A stretch of 64,000 nucleotides of DNA, taken from the NCBI GenBank assembly GCA_000149265.1, contig CH003163.1:377754-441753 (forward strand). Reading direction: 5' to 3'. The notes beneath the pieces were generated by a model. It had not been told where the DNA came from. It saw only the letters and a list, made by a program, of their open reading frames with translations, and searched no databases. The stretch's first letter is position 1. Each line of letters starts with the position of its first letter. Below, piece by piece: positions 1 to 12,898 of the stretch. Origin of the DNA: Ciona savignyi (taxonomy: Eukaryota > Chordata > Ascidiacea > Phlebobranchia > Cionidae). The position numbers and the translations under genes are program-made.

Positions 1-341
1 TATTTATCATTCGTGCTAAGCAAGTGTAACGTATTCCAGCTATAAAAAAAACAAGACTCTTTAAAAACAAAACTTAAATATGAAAATATTATTAAAGAGC
101 TACATTTTATCTTATATATGTACATATCTTATATTTGCCTTGTTATAATGGAATGTGTGTATATGTACAATAAATTGCAAAGGGAAATGTTAATATATTA
201 ATTAGTGGCTTGGTTATTACTTTAGACTGAATTGTCGCGTAAATTGATTGGAATTATTTACCAGCAGTTATAATATTAAGTTTTCGTAGTAATAACTTCA
301 TTAGCAAAAGCAACAGTCCAGACAAGTTTCTACAGCTAAAT

Positions 342-3300
342 TCAGAATTTTCGTGGGGACTTTGCTACGTGTTTGTTGCTGGGACCAGTTTCACAGTTAG
401 AATCAGATTTCCTTTTGGAAGCAGATTTCTTTCTGGGAGTTGCTTTCTTTCTGGAAGCTTGTTCACGAGGTTGCAAAACAGCTGTAACTCTATCAGACAA
501 AGCTTGTAAATCTAAACTTCTTTCATGGTGAGGCACAAGCAATTTCGCTTTTTCGCAGCGCTCAATAGCTTCCACACACCAGTTTTCTTAAAAAAGATAG
601 AAAAAGGGTTATATATGTATGGACACACAATAAAACACCACCAGGCATTACTATGTTCCATTGACTACACCCACAAATCCTAAAAAAAAACATAAAACAC
701 TTGTTTAATTACAAAATACCTGTTGGATTCTGTGTCAGATTTTTTATATGCAGAGAGAGCAGTCTCTGTAAATTTTTCTGTTGCAGTAAAAAGTTCCTTC
801 TTGTAAGATTGCTCCTTATCTTTAACCCTGTCCATCGCTTTTTTAAAGAGCTCAAGCGCTCTTTCGTACTTTTCTCCAGTGCAACATAATTCTCCAGCTT
901 TTATTAATGCCTCAGTTGCAGTTTTTACAAAACTGGGATGATCATTCCAACTATCTTGTCCAACTTGTCACAAACCTTAATAAAATTTAATCACCTTTGA
1001 AGTCTCAGATTCTCATCCTGTTTCTATGCGTGTGTCATGATTTGTTTTATTTGCTGTTATTTATTACTAGGATGAAAGAATGAAGACCCTAAACTAACAA
1101 ATTAATACGGATTTTGAAGTGTGGCAAAACTAGATCAATTAAATTCCTATTTAACATTGACGTTTTAAAATAGATTTTTAAACATATCAATACATGCACA
1201 AATTTATTATTTGGATAGCTAATGTAAATAATTCACTGTCATTTTATTTATTATCATTAGTGGGTTAAATAACACTTGACTGAAATGGGACTTTGTCACT
1301 GTACTATTGTTATCATATAGAAATCTAAGTTTTATATATTACCTCAAACCAATTGTCCTTTAATTTTTCTCCTGGTATTTTTAATTGCTGCATCTTTGCT
1401 GCAATCATTTGCCTGAAAAAAGTTTTGCGTTTTGTTATAATTGAAAGCTATAACATTATATATGATCTGACCGATTAGTCTGGTGGGTTTAAGTGCATCG
1501 CCTTTCAAAAAATAGCAACAACGCAAACACCCATGACATACTTGTAACAGCGCATAACATGGGTAGCTTGTTTTCCCATCTTCTTTCAAGATTCCGTGTT
1601 CGAAATATTTATTCGCAGAAAGAGATAATCTTTCATAGCGTCTGTATGCATCTCCGTAATCTTGTCTTTTTTGATCATTTGATTTGTTGTTTAACGCTAG
1701 TTTCAAGTACAGCAATCCATTGGTTTCAGCTATCAGGTAGTGCAGCAGCTTAATGCCAGTTTGCCTAGCAACCTAAATTCTTTTATTATTAGTGTCTAAA
1801 ATTCAGCATTATTATAAAAGATCTGAAATCAAGTCTGCACGTGAGAGCATAGTGGTGTATTTCATACAGAAACACAAACATGGATTGTGTCACTGTGAAC
1901 AGCAGACAACACTTAATACAATTCAATGATGTCTTTATTTTGAGGATTGGGTTCTTTTTTCAATCTGTCCGCTTTAACTAACAAGTACAAAATACAGATG
2001 CATGTAAAAGTTAATACGGAAATATCGAACCACTTTAAAATAGTTGTGTCAGAAATGTTTAAACTTGATTAAGAATACTACATACCTCTTTTGCTAAGTA
2101 ATAAGCAAGTTTGATGAATTTTATGCATTCCTCTTTACGGCTTTGATTAAAGCCCTTATAAAACATAAGTCGACCACGTGTGTATAGAATTGAAGCAAGT
2201 TGTTCAGCCAGATACACTGATTTTAGTTCGTCAGCTGTCAGAGCCAAGTTGTGGTTACGAAGTTCCTATAGATACCATCGATTAGTTGCAATCACTGTGC
2301 CAGGGATTTTAACCAAGAAATTTCATGGAATAACTAACATTAGTGGGATGGGGTATATAATGATTGGTATGAGTTACATCATTATATAACCTGTCCTCCT
2401 TATGTTAGTGCCGCTTATTATAAACCCGATCTTGTAGCCCATCCCATTCAAGTTCCCTGTCCGGCTTATGTTAGTGACAAAACTATTTTGTCCCGCTCGT
2501 GATATAACGTGTTGTCCCGCCAAACACATCCCGCCCTGCTGCCTGGCATATTAATGAAGCACTATGATTTTTTTCTGACACTTGGATGACAAAACGAGAT
2601 ACAAAATTGGGCTTAAATACTAAATATTCAATCACATACATTTATCTTCATTTTGATTATTTTATATCCTATTAATCATATTCCACTGATCAGTAGCTTT
2701 AATTATTTGTATTTGCACTATATCCTTAGCAATTACAGGTTGTAATGTACACAGCCTACGATTACAGGTCGTGTGGCATAACAGACATATATGAATAAAA
2801 AAATACCTCAATATCTGTATCAGTGAGTGGGGTGTTTGGATTCAGTTGTGACTTCCATTCAGGAGCATTTCGTTTCAGAAGCTCAATATCCTCTTCATTT
2901 AAAACCATTGTTTGGATGAGTTGGTCGAATGTCTCAGCTGGAATTTGTGCCACTGCTTTGATACATAATTGTAAAAGGATTGTTGCTTCTGCTTTAATCA
3001 CTGAATCTTGAGCAGTGGTATTCAGTATTCTTTTTTCAGCTATGCTTGTTAGGTTTTTTAATTCTATGCCACCTTGTGCGCAAATAAGCCCAAGTAATTG
3101 ATCGTGTGCTTGTTTTAATGGCTCATTCGCATCTTCGGCAGAGCCATTTTGAGTGCACGCAAATCCTTTCACTTCCAACAGACGAATAGTAATCATTTGT
3201 TGCATCAATGTATTCCAATGGCTGTCAAACTTGGGGGTAAATGAATCAGGTTTAGGGGCCAAAGACAATGCTTTAGTAACATGGGGAAGCAAAACAAGAA

Positions 3301-6300
3301 GCTGGTCATGTTGCACATGAAGCCGGGTGTCCTTTTGAAAATAACAGGATAAGCAGTACAGTGCCATAAGAAGGTGTTGGTTGTCGGTGCTCTGCCTTTT
3401 AATCATGCCCACAAGAGCTTCCTGTACAATTGAATGCATGCTGATAGACCTTAAATTAAGATCATGTCCCTCACGAACTACCACTAACGTAAATTTCATG
3501 AGATACTTGAACAATTGCAGAATTGCTACTTTTTTGTGGATCTCGGTAAATGGGACTGTCATTTCACTATCAGGCTTTATAGCTTGCTTAAATACAGCTT
3601 GCTTGAAAAGGTAAACTGGTATATTTTCAGAGTGAAAGAATGCTGCCATTGTGAAAACTTGCCTCAAATTAATTGTGTCACCTCTCAGCATGCATGGGCC
3701 TATGCTATTGAGGCATATGGTCATTGTGGCTAAGAGGTTATCATGCAGTTCATCAGATATATTCATAAAACGTTTTTCTTCTTGCATTACTGTGAAAAAG
3801 TCGGAATATGGGATACCCGTATCATTGCAGTATGCTCGTGCTGGAGCAAGTCCAAGAGGTAGGCAGCTGAAACACTTTGCAATCTGTTTAGCACCAGCTT
3901 CTTCATCAGTGTCTCGATTTTCCAGATTTTCTAGAAATGCAACGGATTCATCGAGAGTAAACCCTTTCACTTTGTACTGATCAAATTTCTTCGGCATTTC
4001 GATCTTTTCTATTGATGAGGCTATGACATACGATTTTTCATAGGGTTCCAAGGAATGAAGGATTTTTTTTAAATCTCCGTGACCCATGGTGTTAGCGTTA
4101 ACTTGTTCCAAAATAAGTAAAACAGGGGTTTCAGTCTCTCTTATTAGTTTTACAACCCCATCCCAATCTAAATGCTCCCCATTGAGAAGATGGCCAGAAG
4201 ACAGTGCATGTCTAAGAGATAAAAGAGCACCATCCACTGAAACCCTATCCTGACACTCAATTGTCCAGATAATTGAGGTCGGATGAAGCTTGCTGAATCG
4301 TTTTGCATACGCAGAGGCAAGCTGAGACTTGCCTGATCCACGACGGCCATGCAGATACAAATGACGCTTGCTATCAAGGCTCTTCTCTACATTTGTATAG
4401 TATTTATATTTAGTGAAATGAGGTGTACATTGAAATTTTTAATTCGGAACAGATTCCTATAGTTAGAATCCTGGAAAAACTGTGAAACACTTTTGTGTTG
4501 ATCTTCAGGTGAACCCTGTAAAATTGGTAAAACATATTAGTCAAAATTAAACACGAATTAAAACAGTAGGGATAAACAGGATAGGATATTCATGTCTAGA
4601 CCCCGTGAATTGAAAACAAGCAGGGGGTTAACACATACCAGATCGTAGGACCAGATCGTTTCTGCATGCGGAAAATATACACACAACAGGTTTTTTAGAA
4701 GTAGTGGTAAATAACACAAACACTTTCTAGTATTGCCATTATACTTGATTTATCAGATAAATACTCTTATCTATAAAATAACTTACTTTTAAATGTTTCC
4801 CCAAAATGTCCATAAATCGATGAAAACCCTTGTTTTCTTCCTTCCGGACTTGTTCAAATGCTTTTTCCAATCTCTTCTTTGTCACTGTATTCTCATTTTG
4901 CATTAGATCATTCACAATAAAACGTTTTTGCTCAACAGTAAGCTTTTCATTAAAAATTAAATCCCATTGTTCGATTAGAAGCTTCTCGTACGCCTTGTGA
5001 ATTGGTCTTTGTGCATCTAAATTTATATAATTTTATTGTAGTGCAAGTTAGACAATACCTCAAACATTTTTAGGACATTGACAAAACAAACTTATTTTCA
5101 CAGCTGATCAAAAACAACTTTTTACCTCTTTCTGGTGTGGGTAATTCAATTGGTACTTTAACCTTTTTGAAGCATTCTTGAAGTTTGGGTATTGTAGCAT
5201 GTCCAAAACCTTTAGTCTGTACCCAACTGTAAAAAAATAACAAAAAATTGGATTAGTTATGTTTTGTGGTAAATTAAGAATTAGATTAGTTGTGCTGCAT
5301 AGTTATTTAAGAAATGGATTAGTTATGCAGCCTTATGCTGTATGGTAATTTAAAAATTAGATAATGCTGTATCTGTATGGTGTTTTAGGAATTAGACTTC
5401 AGTCTGTGACCAAATACAACATTTTTTTGGGTGGATTGGACCATAAGACTTTCGATGAGTTATAAATATGATTTACTGACAGTGTTGCTAAAACCTGATC
5501 CAATTTTTTAACCAAATTATAACTGGTACTTTACTAAGATTGCCAAGCTAGATATTTATTTTTAATTTAAACACAGAACTTAAAGTAGAATATGTACTTA
5601 CACTTGCAAAATGTTAGATCTCTGTAAAAAGATATTATTTGTACGATTTCCTTCATATGATTTCTTTGAAAACCTTCTAAATTAAGTTGATTAACTATTC
5701 TTGACCAATCGTCTAGAGGTATGTTGTAATCCGCTATCTTTTTAATATGATTTATAATCTTGTCTTTCATATCAGAAAATGACTTTTGGCTGTTTCTTTC
5801 TGTGAGATAAAAATAAAGTTAAAAAATATAGCAATAACAAGACACTTTGGATACCATACATGTAAGATACGGCTTTAGCAGCATTATAAATTATGATAAT
5901 TGTAAAACTTAGTAAAACAGTTACGGATGCACAATAGGCCTATGCGGCCCGCAAGCTCAATAGTATGGATTTAATTTATATTTTTGTTACAGTCAGTAAT
6001 TTTATTTATAAAAAGTATAGCATCTTTTAATAGTTGCAAGACTCATGTAAATCAAGCCTCCAAGACTTTTTATGTGAAATCATACGACTGTAATAATTCA
6101 TTAGAGTTACGTCACACAAATGTTTGTTGAATGATAGCTTCTTGTCATTGAAGTATTAGTTTACAGTGTGTATGGCTGTAGGCTAATGTAGCAGTGTTTG
6201 CAGTAAAATAGTAAGAGGAGTGTGGTGATGGCTCAATGGTTAGGCTGTTGTTTTTCTGATCATTTTGTTGAAAGTGGCCTGCATGCTGTCAGTTTTTGTG

Positions 6301-7865
6301 AAATGGCCCATAAGTCATAAGTAGTTGGACCACGCTGAGTTAGATCACCGCTACATAATGACTTGTTGAATCTATGCTTGTCCTAATTATTACTATTTAA
6401 AAAGTCTTATAGTTACGAAAATAATTGCAAAGATCATTAGATTTCCCAGAGGCGCACATACAACCGTAGGAATATAACATTTGTTTCACCAATTATTCGA
6501 CATGAGTAAAGAAGTAACGCGAGTCATTTTTACAGAATTTAGTTGGCTTGCAACATATACACAATCTTAATATTAAGGCATAACCGCGTACAACACCGAC
6601 TTACGATTATGGTATTATTATATTGTATATAGACCTTTAAGGGTACTCTATAACACTAGTGTACGTAATACTCTTAATGCTTTCCTCCATACCAAAAGCC
6701 CACCTATCATGCGAAAGTCCGAATTTTTTAAACATGAGCCCAGAAATACAACTTGCCTCATAGCATTACAGCAACATTATCTTATCAGTAGTCCATACAC
6801 GTGCGCCGTGAACAGATGCGCTTAAAACGCACACACACAAACGAACATGGTCAAGTTCCCAGGGCTTTAATTACCGGTACGTGGTTTATCGTATCTTTAA
6901 ATATGATGCAATTATTCCATAGGCAAAAAAGTTATTTAGAGACTAAACATGATTCGTATTGGCAATATTTATTCTATTGAACAACTATGTTTTTTAATTA
7001 GCACACAGAATGTTATCTCCTAGATGTGTTCGGTTATTCAGTTAGGTGATTTTGTAGTAATTAATTTAATATGCTTTTACTGCGGTATAAATAGTATCTT
7101 AAAGTTTAATTCTCCAAGGGCGATAATAGCTAGTCTTAATTTCTAAACATAAAACTCGTGTGGTGTTTGGGCACTCACAATTATCTTACCTCTATACAAA
7201 TTCCACCACATTTCCTTGATCCCTGGAACATTATTGTGAAGAATCTCATTTATGTTTTGAACTGTTGCTATGTCTTGATTCAATTCTTTCCATTTTTGAA
7301 ACATACAATGTATCTGTTAAAAGTTTTACGTACAAAGATTAATTTTTAGCATCTAAATGAGTGGGAATACCGATAACAGGATTTAAAAACATGCATCAGT
7401 AACACTAATAGCTCTGGTACCAAAAAAATTGCACTGTATTCTGATTAATATTTAATGTTTTCACATTCCATGTATCCAAAGCCCTGGACAAACAAGTTAA
7501 ATCATTTCAACAGACAGAAATGTAAGTTTTAAGTGTATTTTAAATTTATGATTACCTCAAAATTCAATTAATAACACAATATTTACAGTAATTTAAAGTA
7601 ATGTACAGAAAATGATAAAAAATTGAATCATTTATTTTTAACTTTTAAAAACACTTACTTTTTCTGCTCTGTAATTGTGATCTTCGTCAATATTTTGAAT
7701 ATGAGCTAAATCTAATTCAAGAAATTTAATCGCAAACTCTTTCCACTGGTAAGCAACACAATCTTCAAACACTCTTGCAAGGTTAACAATATCGTGTTGA
7801 TTTAATTGGCTTTTGTTGCGTGACTTCAAAGTTTCTGGAAGCCCCAACAAAGGTTCAACAGCCAT
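342..7865 (-). CDS. Death-Death-CARD-like-STAND NTPase-TPR protein (APAF1/NLR-like)
   Basis: Exons in coding order: 7865-7659, 7313-7190, 5799-5604, 5226-5126, 5016-4787, 4515-4429, 4384-2807, 2265-2086, 1772-1531, 1412-1343, 963-720, 586-342. Phases agree through 1343, giving about 1005 aa; the last two joins do not close. Start chosen at an ATG with A at -3 and G at +4; the frame is open further upstream. Residues about 20-115 and 125-205 look like death domains; the second ends with the typical WVQTKGFGHATIP helix pair. Residues about 210-285 are helical and CARD-like. The NTPase has a clear Walker A (HGRRGSGKS, about 327-335) and an LPLGLA motif (490-495) like the GLPL of NB-ARC, but Walker B reads LLILEQ, without the usual aspartates. 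The tail is helical and TPR-like (for example AGELCCTGEKYERALELFKK), ending in a lysine-rich stretch. Family role: cytosolic receptor or adaptor that oligomerises on ligand sensing and recruits death-fold partners. The ligand cannot be inferred. Confidence 0.85.
4385..4428 (-). other. 44-bp micro-intron before the P-loop exon
   Basis: A GT donor at 4428 and an AG acceptor ending at 4385 restore phase 0 between LFRIKNFN and KSLDSKRHLYL, just before the Walker A motif. Reading through would stop at an in-frame TAG. Introns this short are known in tunicates. Confidence 0.7.
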
Positions 7866-8618
7866 GTTTAAAAGAATAATGTTAATACAGTGTGCCAAAT
7901 GATGTTTACTTTTATTGAAAAAGGCCAATAGCCTGCATGGCAAAGGAATATTTTGGCTATGCCCTGTATAAATAAAAAGAATACTAAATATCTTTACACT
8001 AGAATACCACATCTTAACACCAGAATACCACCGAGTTTCCACAATTGAATTAGGTGTTATATGCCAAAACCGACCATGTGATTGACTGACTGAAGCATTG
8101 ATGAATGAAACAAGAAGATGCAGTGCAATCTATGATTATAACAAATGCTAATACCCAGAGTAAACCTGCCCCTAGCAGTATAAACCAGCGATTATTATAA
8201 ATAAAGTAGGGGCGGCGTAGTGCTTTCGAATAATATTAATCAGTTCATTTTTTATGCCGTAATAGATACGAATCGTTGTACTCCTAGTATCTTTTATTAC
8301 ATTTTTATATCAGGTCCTTATATTAATAATATGCAAGAATTTCTTGGTTTAAGCATCGCGGTGCAAAAAGCGGAACTCCGGCGAAAGCGCCATTATTATA
8401 TGCAAATGTTGTTGCCATGGCAAAGCGATGCGCTTTATTGGCTAGTAAAGGAGAGGCGGCGAAAAAACCCGCACTAAAAACGAGAGAACCAAAAAAGAAA
8501 AAAGGGAGAGGTTAAAATAAAATGTGGAAAAAACGCCACACAAACAACGCAAAATCTAACAAATATTTGTATTAAATAGTTCTAACTAAACTAAACCTAA
8601 AGCATTCGTGACATTATA
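7866..8618. promoter_or_regulatory. Divergent intergenic region with X-box, octamer and inverted CCAAT
   Basis: This is the gap between the predicted starts of the death-domain gene (minus) and PLPP4/5 (plus). It contains ATGCAAAT (8400-8407, POU octamer), GTTGCCATGGCAAA (8411-8424, one base from the palindromic RFX X-box) and ATTGG (8437-8441, inverted CCAAT), clustered in 42 bp inside a locally GC-richer stretch at about 8350-8470. An ORF over this region (8220-8477) has no family resemblance and is not called. A shared promoter is inferred from the geometry. Confidence 0.5.
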
Positions 8619-11278
8619 ATGTCACCTGGTTCGGACTGTTTGAGAAACAAGGCATTTCATATATTCTCTGAAGTCATTGTTAGAGCTGTCCTAATTGCGA
8701 TATTTTGGTACGTATTGTATCTGAAATCAGTACTGTATTTAACATTTAACTGCGTTGTAAAGACCTTGTAATCACTCCAACTTCTTAACATAAACTCACA
8801 TTCACGCAGATTGTTGAAAGTCAGAATTATACTTAATTTTTTTATTTTTACTCACCTTATCTAACTGACAATATTTTATTTCAGTGTTTTAGAAAACCGG
8901 GAATCATTTGAGCGATTAATACAGCCTGAAGAATGGTGGCTTTACAAAAACCCCAGCACTATAAGTCCACATGTCTCTACCCTTAAGCTTTATGTAAGAC
9001 TGCTTCTACTACTAAAGTGTTGAGGCTGATGTGCACAAAATAAGAAAATTATCATTACCTCTTCTTGATCCTGTCTCCTCAATGTAAAATAATTGTTTAA
9101 TTCTTCCTTACTGTAACGAAGGAGCGAAAAAATAAACTAAACTAAACTAATAGCGCTATGTCATTTTATAATTTTTATTCTGTCCCGCTAACTAACCATA
9201 ATTTAGAAATAGATAAGACTATACCACCCTATATTAAATCTCGTAACCTTTTTTATTTCAGCTTATTGCCATATTCTCTCCACCGATCACAATCCTAGTA
9301 TTTAGTGGTATTCGAATGCGCAATGATGTTCTTCCAGCGCTACTTGCCTCCACACTAGCCCTTACTGTAAATGGTGTACTTACCAATGCAGTCAAACTTA
9401 GTGTAGGCAGGCCAAGACCGGATTTCTTTTTTAGGTATTGTATATTTTATAATATTATAAAAAAAATAATTTCAATATAAATTACTAATTACTCTAGATA
9501 TACACTATAAGTGTAAGCGATTTTGTAAAATTAAACGCATAGTAGTTAACTGCAAATAAATAAGAATCCGCCACTTAGCTTAGACAGTTTAAGCTTGGTT
9601 TTTAGATCGAAATCAGCCGCTGGCTTCGTCAGTTGTGTGGACAACATAAGTGTTATCGGAAACCAATTTTTTAATGCTTTACTCACACCACTAACAACCG
9701 TTATGTATCCTGAACGGGATTGTGATTATAATGTCATAATTACATGTGACATGGATTGTCTTTAACCAAATTGTGGTCAGAAAAAATCAGGAAATATGGT
9801 TATGATTATGCCCCCTAAAAATAAGACAGTATTACATTTACAATTTGATGGTAAAAAAAGTATACATAGATTATAACATTTACAATTTTGTGGTTGTATA
9901 TACTTAAATATTCCCGAACATTATTTTACCCAAACAGGTGTTTTAAAGATGGGGTAGTCCCTGAAGGCCAACCTTCTACTTTTAACCTGCAATGTACCGG
10001 AGACAGAGCAGATATTATTGAGGGGAGAAAAAGTTTTCCCAGTGGACACTCTTCATGTATAGTATACATTGTTTATATAAAATAGTTAGAAATATAAATA
10101 TATTACTTTTTGTCTTGCGAGAACTGTAGGCTTTAGAAACTAAAAGATTTGATAAGAAAAAAATGTTTTTTTTTTAATAATTTTTTTGTTGAGACTACTG
10201 TTTTATAGAAATTCAAAATCTGATCTTTTTTCTTACAGTTGCATTTGTAAGTCTTGGCTTTTGTGCAATATATATGGCTGGGAAGTTACAGTGCTTCACA
10301 TCTGGAGGCCAGGGAAAATCATGGAGACTGTGCACCTGCCTTATACCGTTGCTCATGGCAACACTTACAGCAATTAGTAGGACGTGTGACTATATGCACC
10401 ACTGGCAAGGTATTTCAACATAAATCTTACATATGTTGACAGTGAAACTACAGTCGACCGCAATGGTCCTCTTTTCACCAGATTACCACAACTAAATATT
10501 TAAACCCAGTATCAGTTACACCAAATGGTATTGTGTTTAACTTCAGCTAATTTGTATTAGACAGTAATAAAAGTAGACAATTTCCCCTTGGACGTAGTGC
10601 CTTATAGGATACCTTATTTTTCCCCCTCTATGAGACAACTACTGCAGTTACCACTCATTAACGACAGAGTACTTTGCGCCAACTCTATGGTTGCTGGAAA
10701 TATTGCAGTCTGTTGTATGTTTGTTATACATCAATTTTAGATCTGTTGTTTGTAATCCATTGGAACCGACATGTGTTAAGCACAAAAAGGGGTCAGAACT
10801 AGGAGATTAAACCAAGCACTTGCCCACTATTATTTTTTATTATATTTTTTTTAACTGTCACACTATCATGCTCCATGTCATGTATTTTGAAACCGGAATA
10901 CCAGTATGATCTCTTTTTTTATTCCTGATGCTAGTAAATTGACTGTCGTTATCGGATAATCTTTTACCTACAGTCGGGTTACAAGAGCAGTGAAGCTGTT
11001 TTACTTTGTTTTTTTGTTAAGCTAACTAGCCTGTTAAAGACCGGGTTTATCAATACAAACTTCCTTTTGATGTACAATGCTAAGAGATTAAATTTTCCAT
11101 TTTAGATGTTACGGTGGGATCAATAATGGGTCTCAGCATAACTTATATGAGCTACCGACAATACTACCCACCACTTAGTGCTCCTGAATGCAGCATTCCA
11201 TATATGCACTCGCTGCCTGCAGTAAAATCCAGTTCTAACTTGTATGAAGTGGTTTCCTCCGGTACTAAAGTGATGTAA
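8619..11278 (+). CDS. PLPP4/5: Phospholipid phosphatase, PLPP4/5 type (PAP2 family)
   Basis: Six exons: 8619-8707, 8885-8993, 9262-9434, 9938-10056, 10239-10409, 11106-11278. All phases agree, giving 277 aa, close to human PLPP4/5 (264-271 aa). All three lipid-phosphatase motifs are intact: KLSVGRPRP (111-119), PSGH (158-161) and SR-x5-H-x3-D (S210, R211, H217, D221). The stretch [14 protein letters not shown] and the ending RQYYPPL are typical of PLPP4/5 rather than PLPP1-3. It is an integral membrane enzyme with about six hydrophobic segments that removes phosphate from phosphatidic acid, diacylglycerol pyrophosphate and related lipids. The start is the first ATG before a conserved-looking N-terminus. 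Assignment between PLPP4 and PLPP5 is not possible here and probably not meaningful outside vertebrates. Confidence 0.95.
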
Positions 11279-12050
11279 CGATTAAAATGTATGCTTTGGT
11301 GGATATAGCTGGTGATCTGTATGTTTGTATTTAATTAATTGTAGCCGCAATTTTCATCGCCATAAATTCAAGATGTTTTCGCTTTTAAATAGGCTAATTT
11401 AACTTTACCCAAAGATGCAATGGATTATTGTACAGTTCTTAAAGTTCAGTGTTTTAAGTACATGATATGACAATATTGATGTGTGTTGATGTGCGTTCAT
11501 TTTATTTGCTTAAAGTGCTTAACAATTATATATGTAGGCAATAGGCAAGATGAAAATCAAATCTGACCACTATCTCGCTTATGTGGCTAAAGCGGGGTCA
11601 GGAAAATGGTTTAAAATAGTGTATTCTAGGAAAAGGCTTTATTACATGGTCAGTCGTTAGATTAGGCTGCTCCGCCCCCACAGTTGCGTTTCCAGAGCTA
11701 TATCTGTGTGCTGTATATGATTTAAACGTTCTTTCAGTACAGTATGGGGTTAATCCCTATGGAATCCTCATGTTATCTAACTTCCGACAGTTTTCAATGA
11801 TTAAAATGTTTCTTCGTGCTCGTACACAGAGTCGAAGCAGAATACTGATTACGTATTTGATTGAGGTTGCGTTTCAGGGATTCACTGGACTTGGTGAAAC
11901 TGGTGTTGCTGTTCCATTTTCGCTCAGTTTTGTATTTTAAGGTCTGTTTAAGCTGTTCTGAAAGTATTTACATCATTATTCTAATGCACCGGTATTTGTC
12001 AAAAATTACCAAACCTGGATATCGCGAACACAGCACCACTTTATATTTTA

Positions 12051-12056
12051 AATAAA
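12051..12056 (+). terminator. Candidate poly(A) signal of PLPP4/5
   Basis: AATAAA about 770 bp after the stop codon, before the SINE and MITE cluster. I noticed no earlier canonical signal after the stop. This would give a long 3' UTR. Confidence 0.35.
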
Positions 12057-12246
12057 AGCCTAACGTATTTATGTACATCAAAAATAACTTAATGCAGGAA
12101 TTTTTTCGACCAATATGGACCGTTTAAGGATGAAATGGAAGATGGTGGGTGCAGACGTGCAGTTAACAAGATTAACATTTATAGCGTTTTCAAAAACTAT
12201 ACCTGTGGATATGATGTAGCCCTTATAAATACCTTTAATTTAATAT

Positions 12247-12531
12247 GATAGGATATTCATGTTATTCCCCGTGAGTCGGAAAACCAAGGGGTTACCACAC
12301 AGGCAATCGTCATATCACCTCGCGCCCACCGTCGGATTACCGGAATCATTGCAGTGTTTTGTGTATGATAGTCCCGTTCCTTTAATTTGGTATAACCCAC
12401 TAATCTGCTGGGTTCACGCAATGTCCGTTATTAAGTGCCTGGCTTAAAGACACAACCGACTAGTTAGCGACCAGTTTTGAAACTTCCACCTTTCGACTGT
12501 AAGGAGAAGCACTAATCCACCAGACTAACCC
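12247..12531 (-). mobile_element. tRNA-derived SINE (family A), near full length
   Basis: Read on the minus strand, this has a tRNA-like head with a B-box-like segment, then a body, and ends in the conserved tail CACGGGG...AACATGAATATCCTA. Related copies lie at 19428-19716, 52497-52735, 59440-59655, 41150-41345 and 51838-51985. It sits between PLPP4/5 and EDRF1, immediately left of a hAT MITE. Confidence 0.65.
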
Positions 12532-12567
12532 GTTGGTTTTTCTTTCACTAGAGACTAGTCACTAGAC

Positions 12568-12898
12568 CAGGGGTTCCCAAGCTTTTCTCAGGACGACCCC
12601 AAAGACAACTTTCAAGTGTCCAGTGCGACCCAAGGTCAAACAGTGATGTCACAATAAGCACCTACATTTTCGATAGCATAAGTACAGACTTAGTTAGAGT
12701 GATGCCTATAAGCCTGTTTTACAGTAAGCCATGGTACAAACTGCTAAATTTAACATGGTTTGTCAAATCTTAGATGTTTTGTACATCCATTATTACCATA
12801 CCTCACTGACCCCACCGACCCCATGACCTGTTTGCGACCCCACCTACTTATCACTCCGACCCCATTTTGGGTCGCGACCCCTGGTTTGGGAACCCCTG
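12568..12898. mobile_element. hAT-type MITE with perfect 8-bp target duplication
   Basis: The ends are inverted repeats, CAGGGGTTCCCAA at the left and TTGGGAACCCCTG at the right. The flanks are exact direct repeats CACTAGAC (12560-12567 and 12899-12906), the 8-bp length expected for hAT. It is 331 bp long with no coding capacity, so non-autonomous. The exact duplication suggests a fairly recent insertion. Confidence 0.9.

Noticed and set aside
8220-8477. 85-aa ORF between the divergent genes
   Set aside because: No family resemblance, and it overlaps the clustered promoter motifs. No splice to PLPP4/5 exon 1 is needed.
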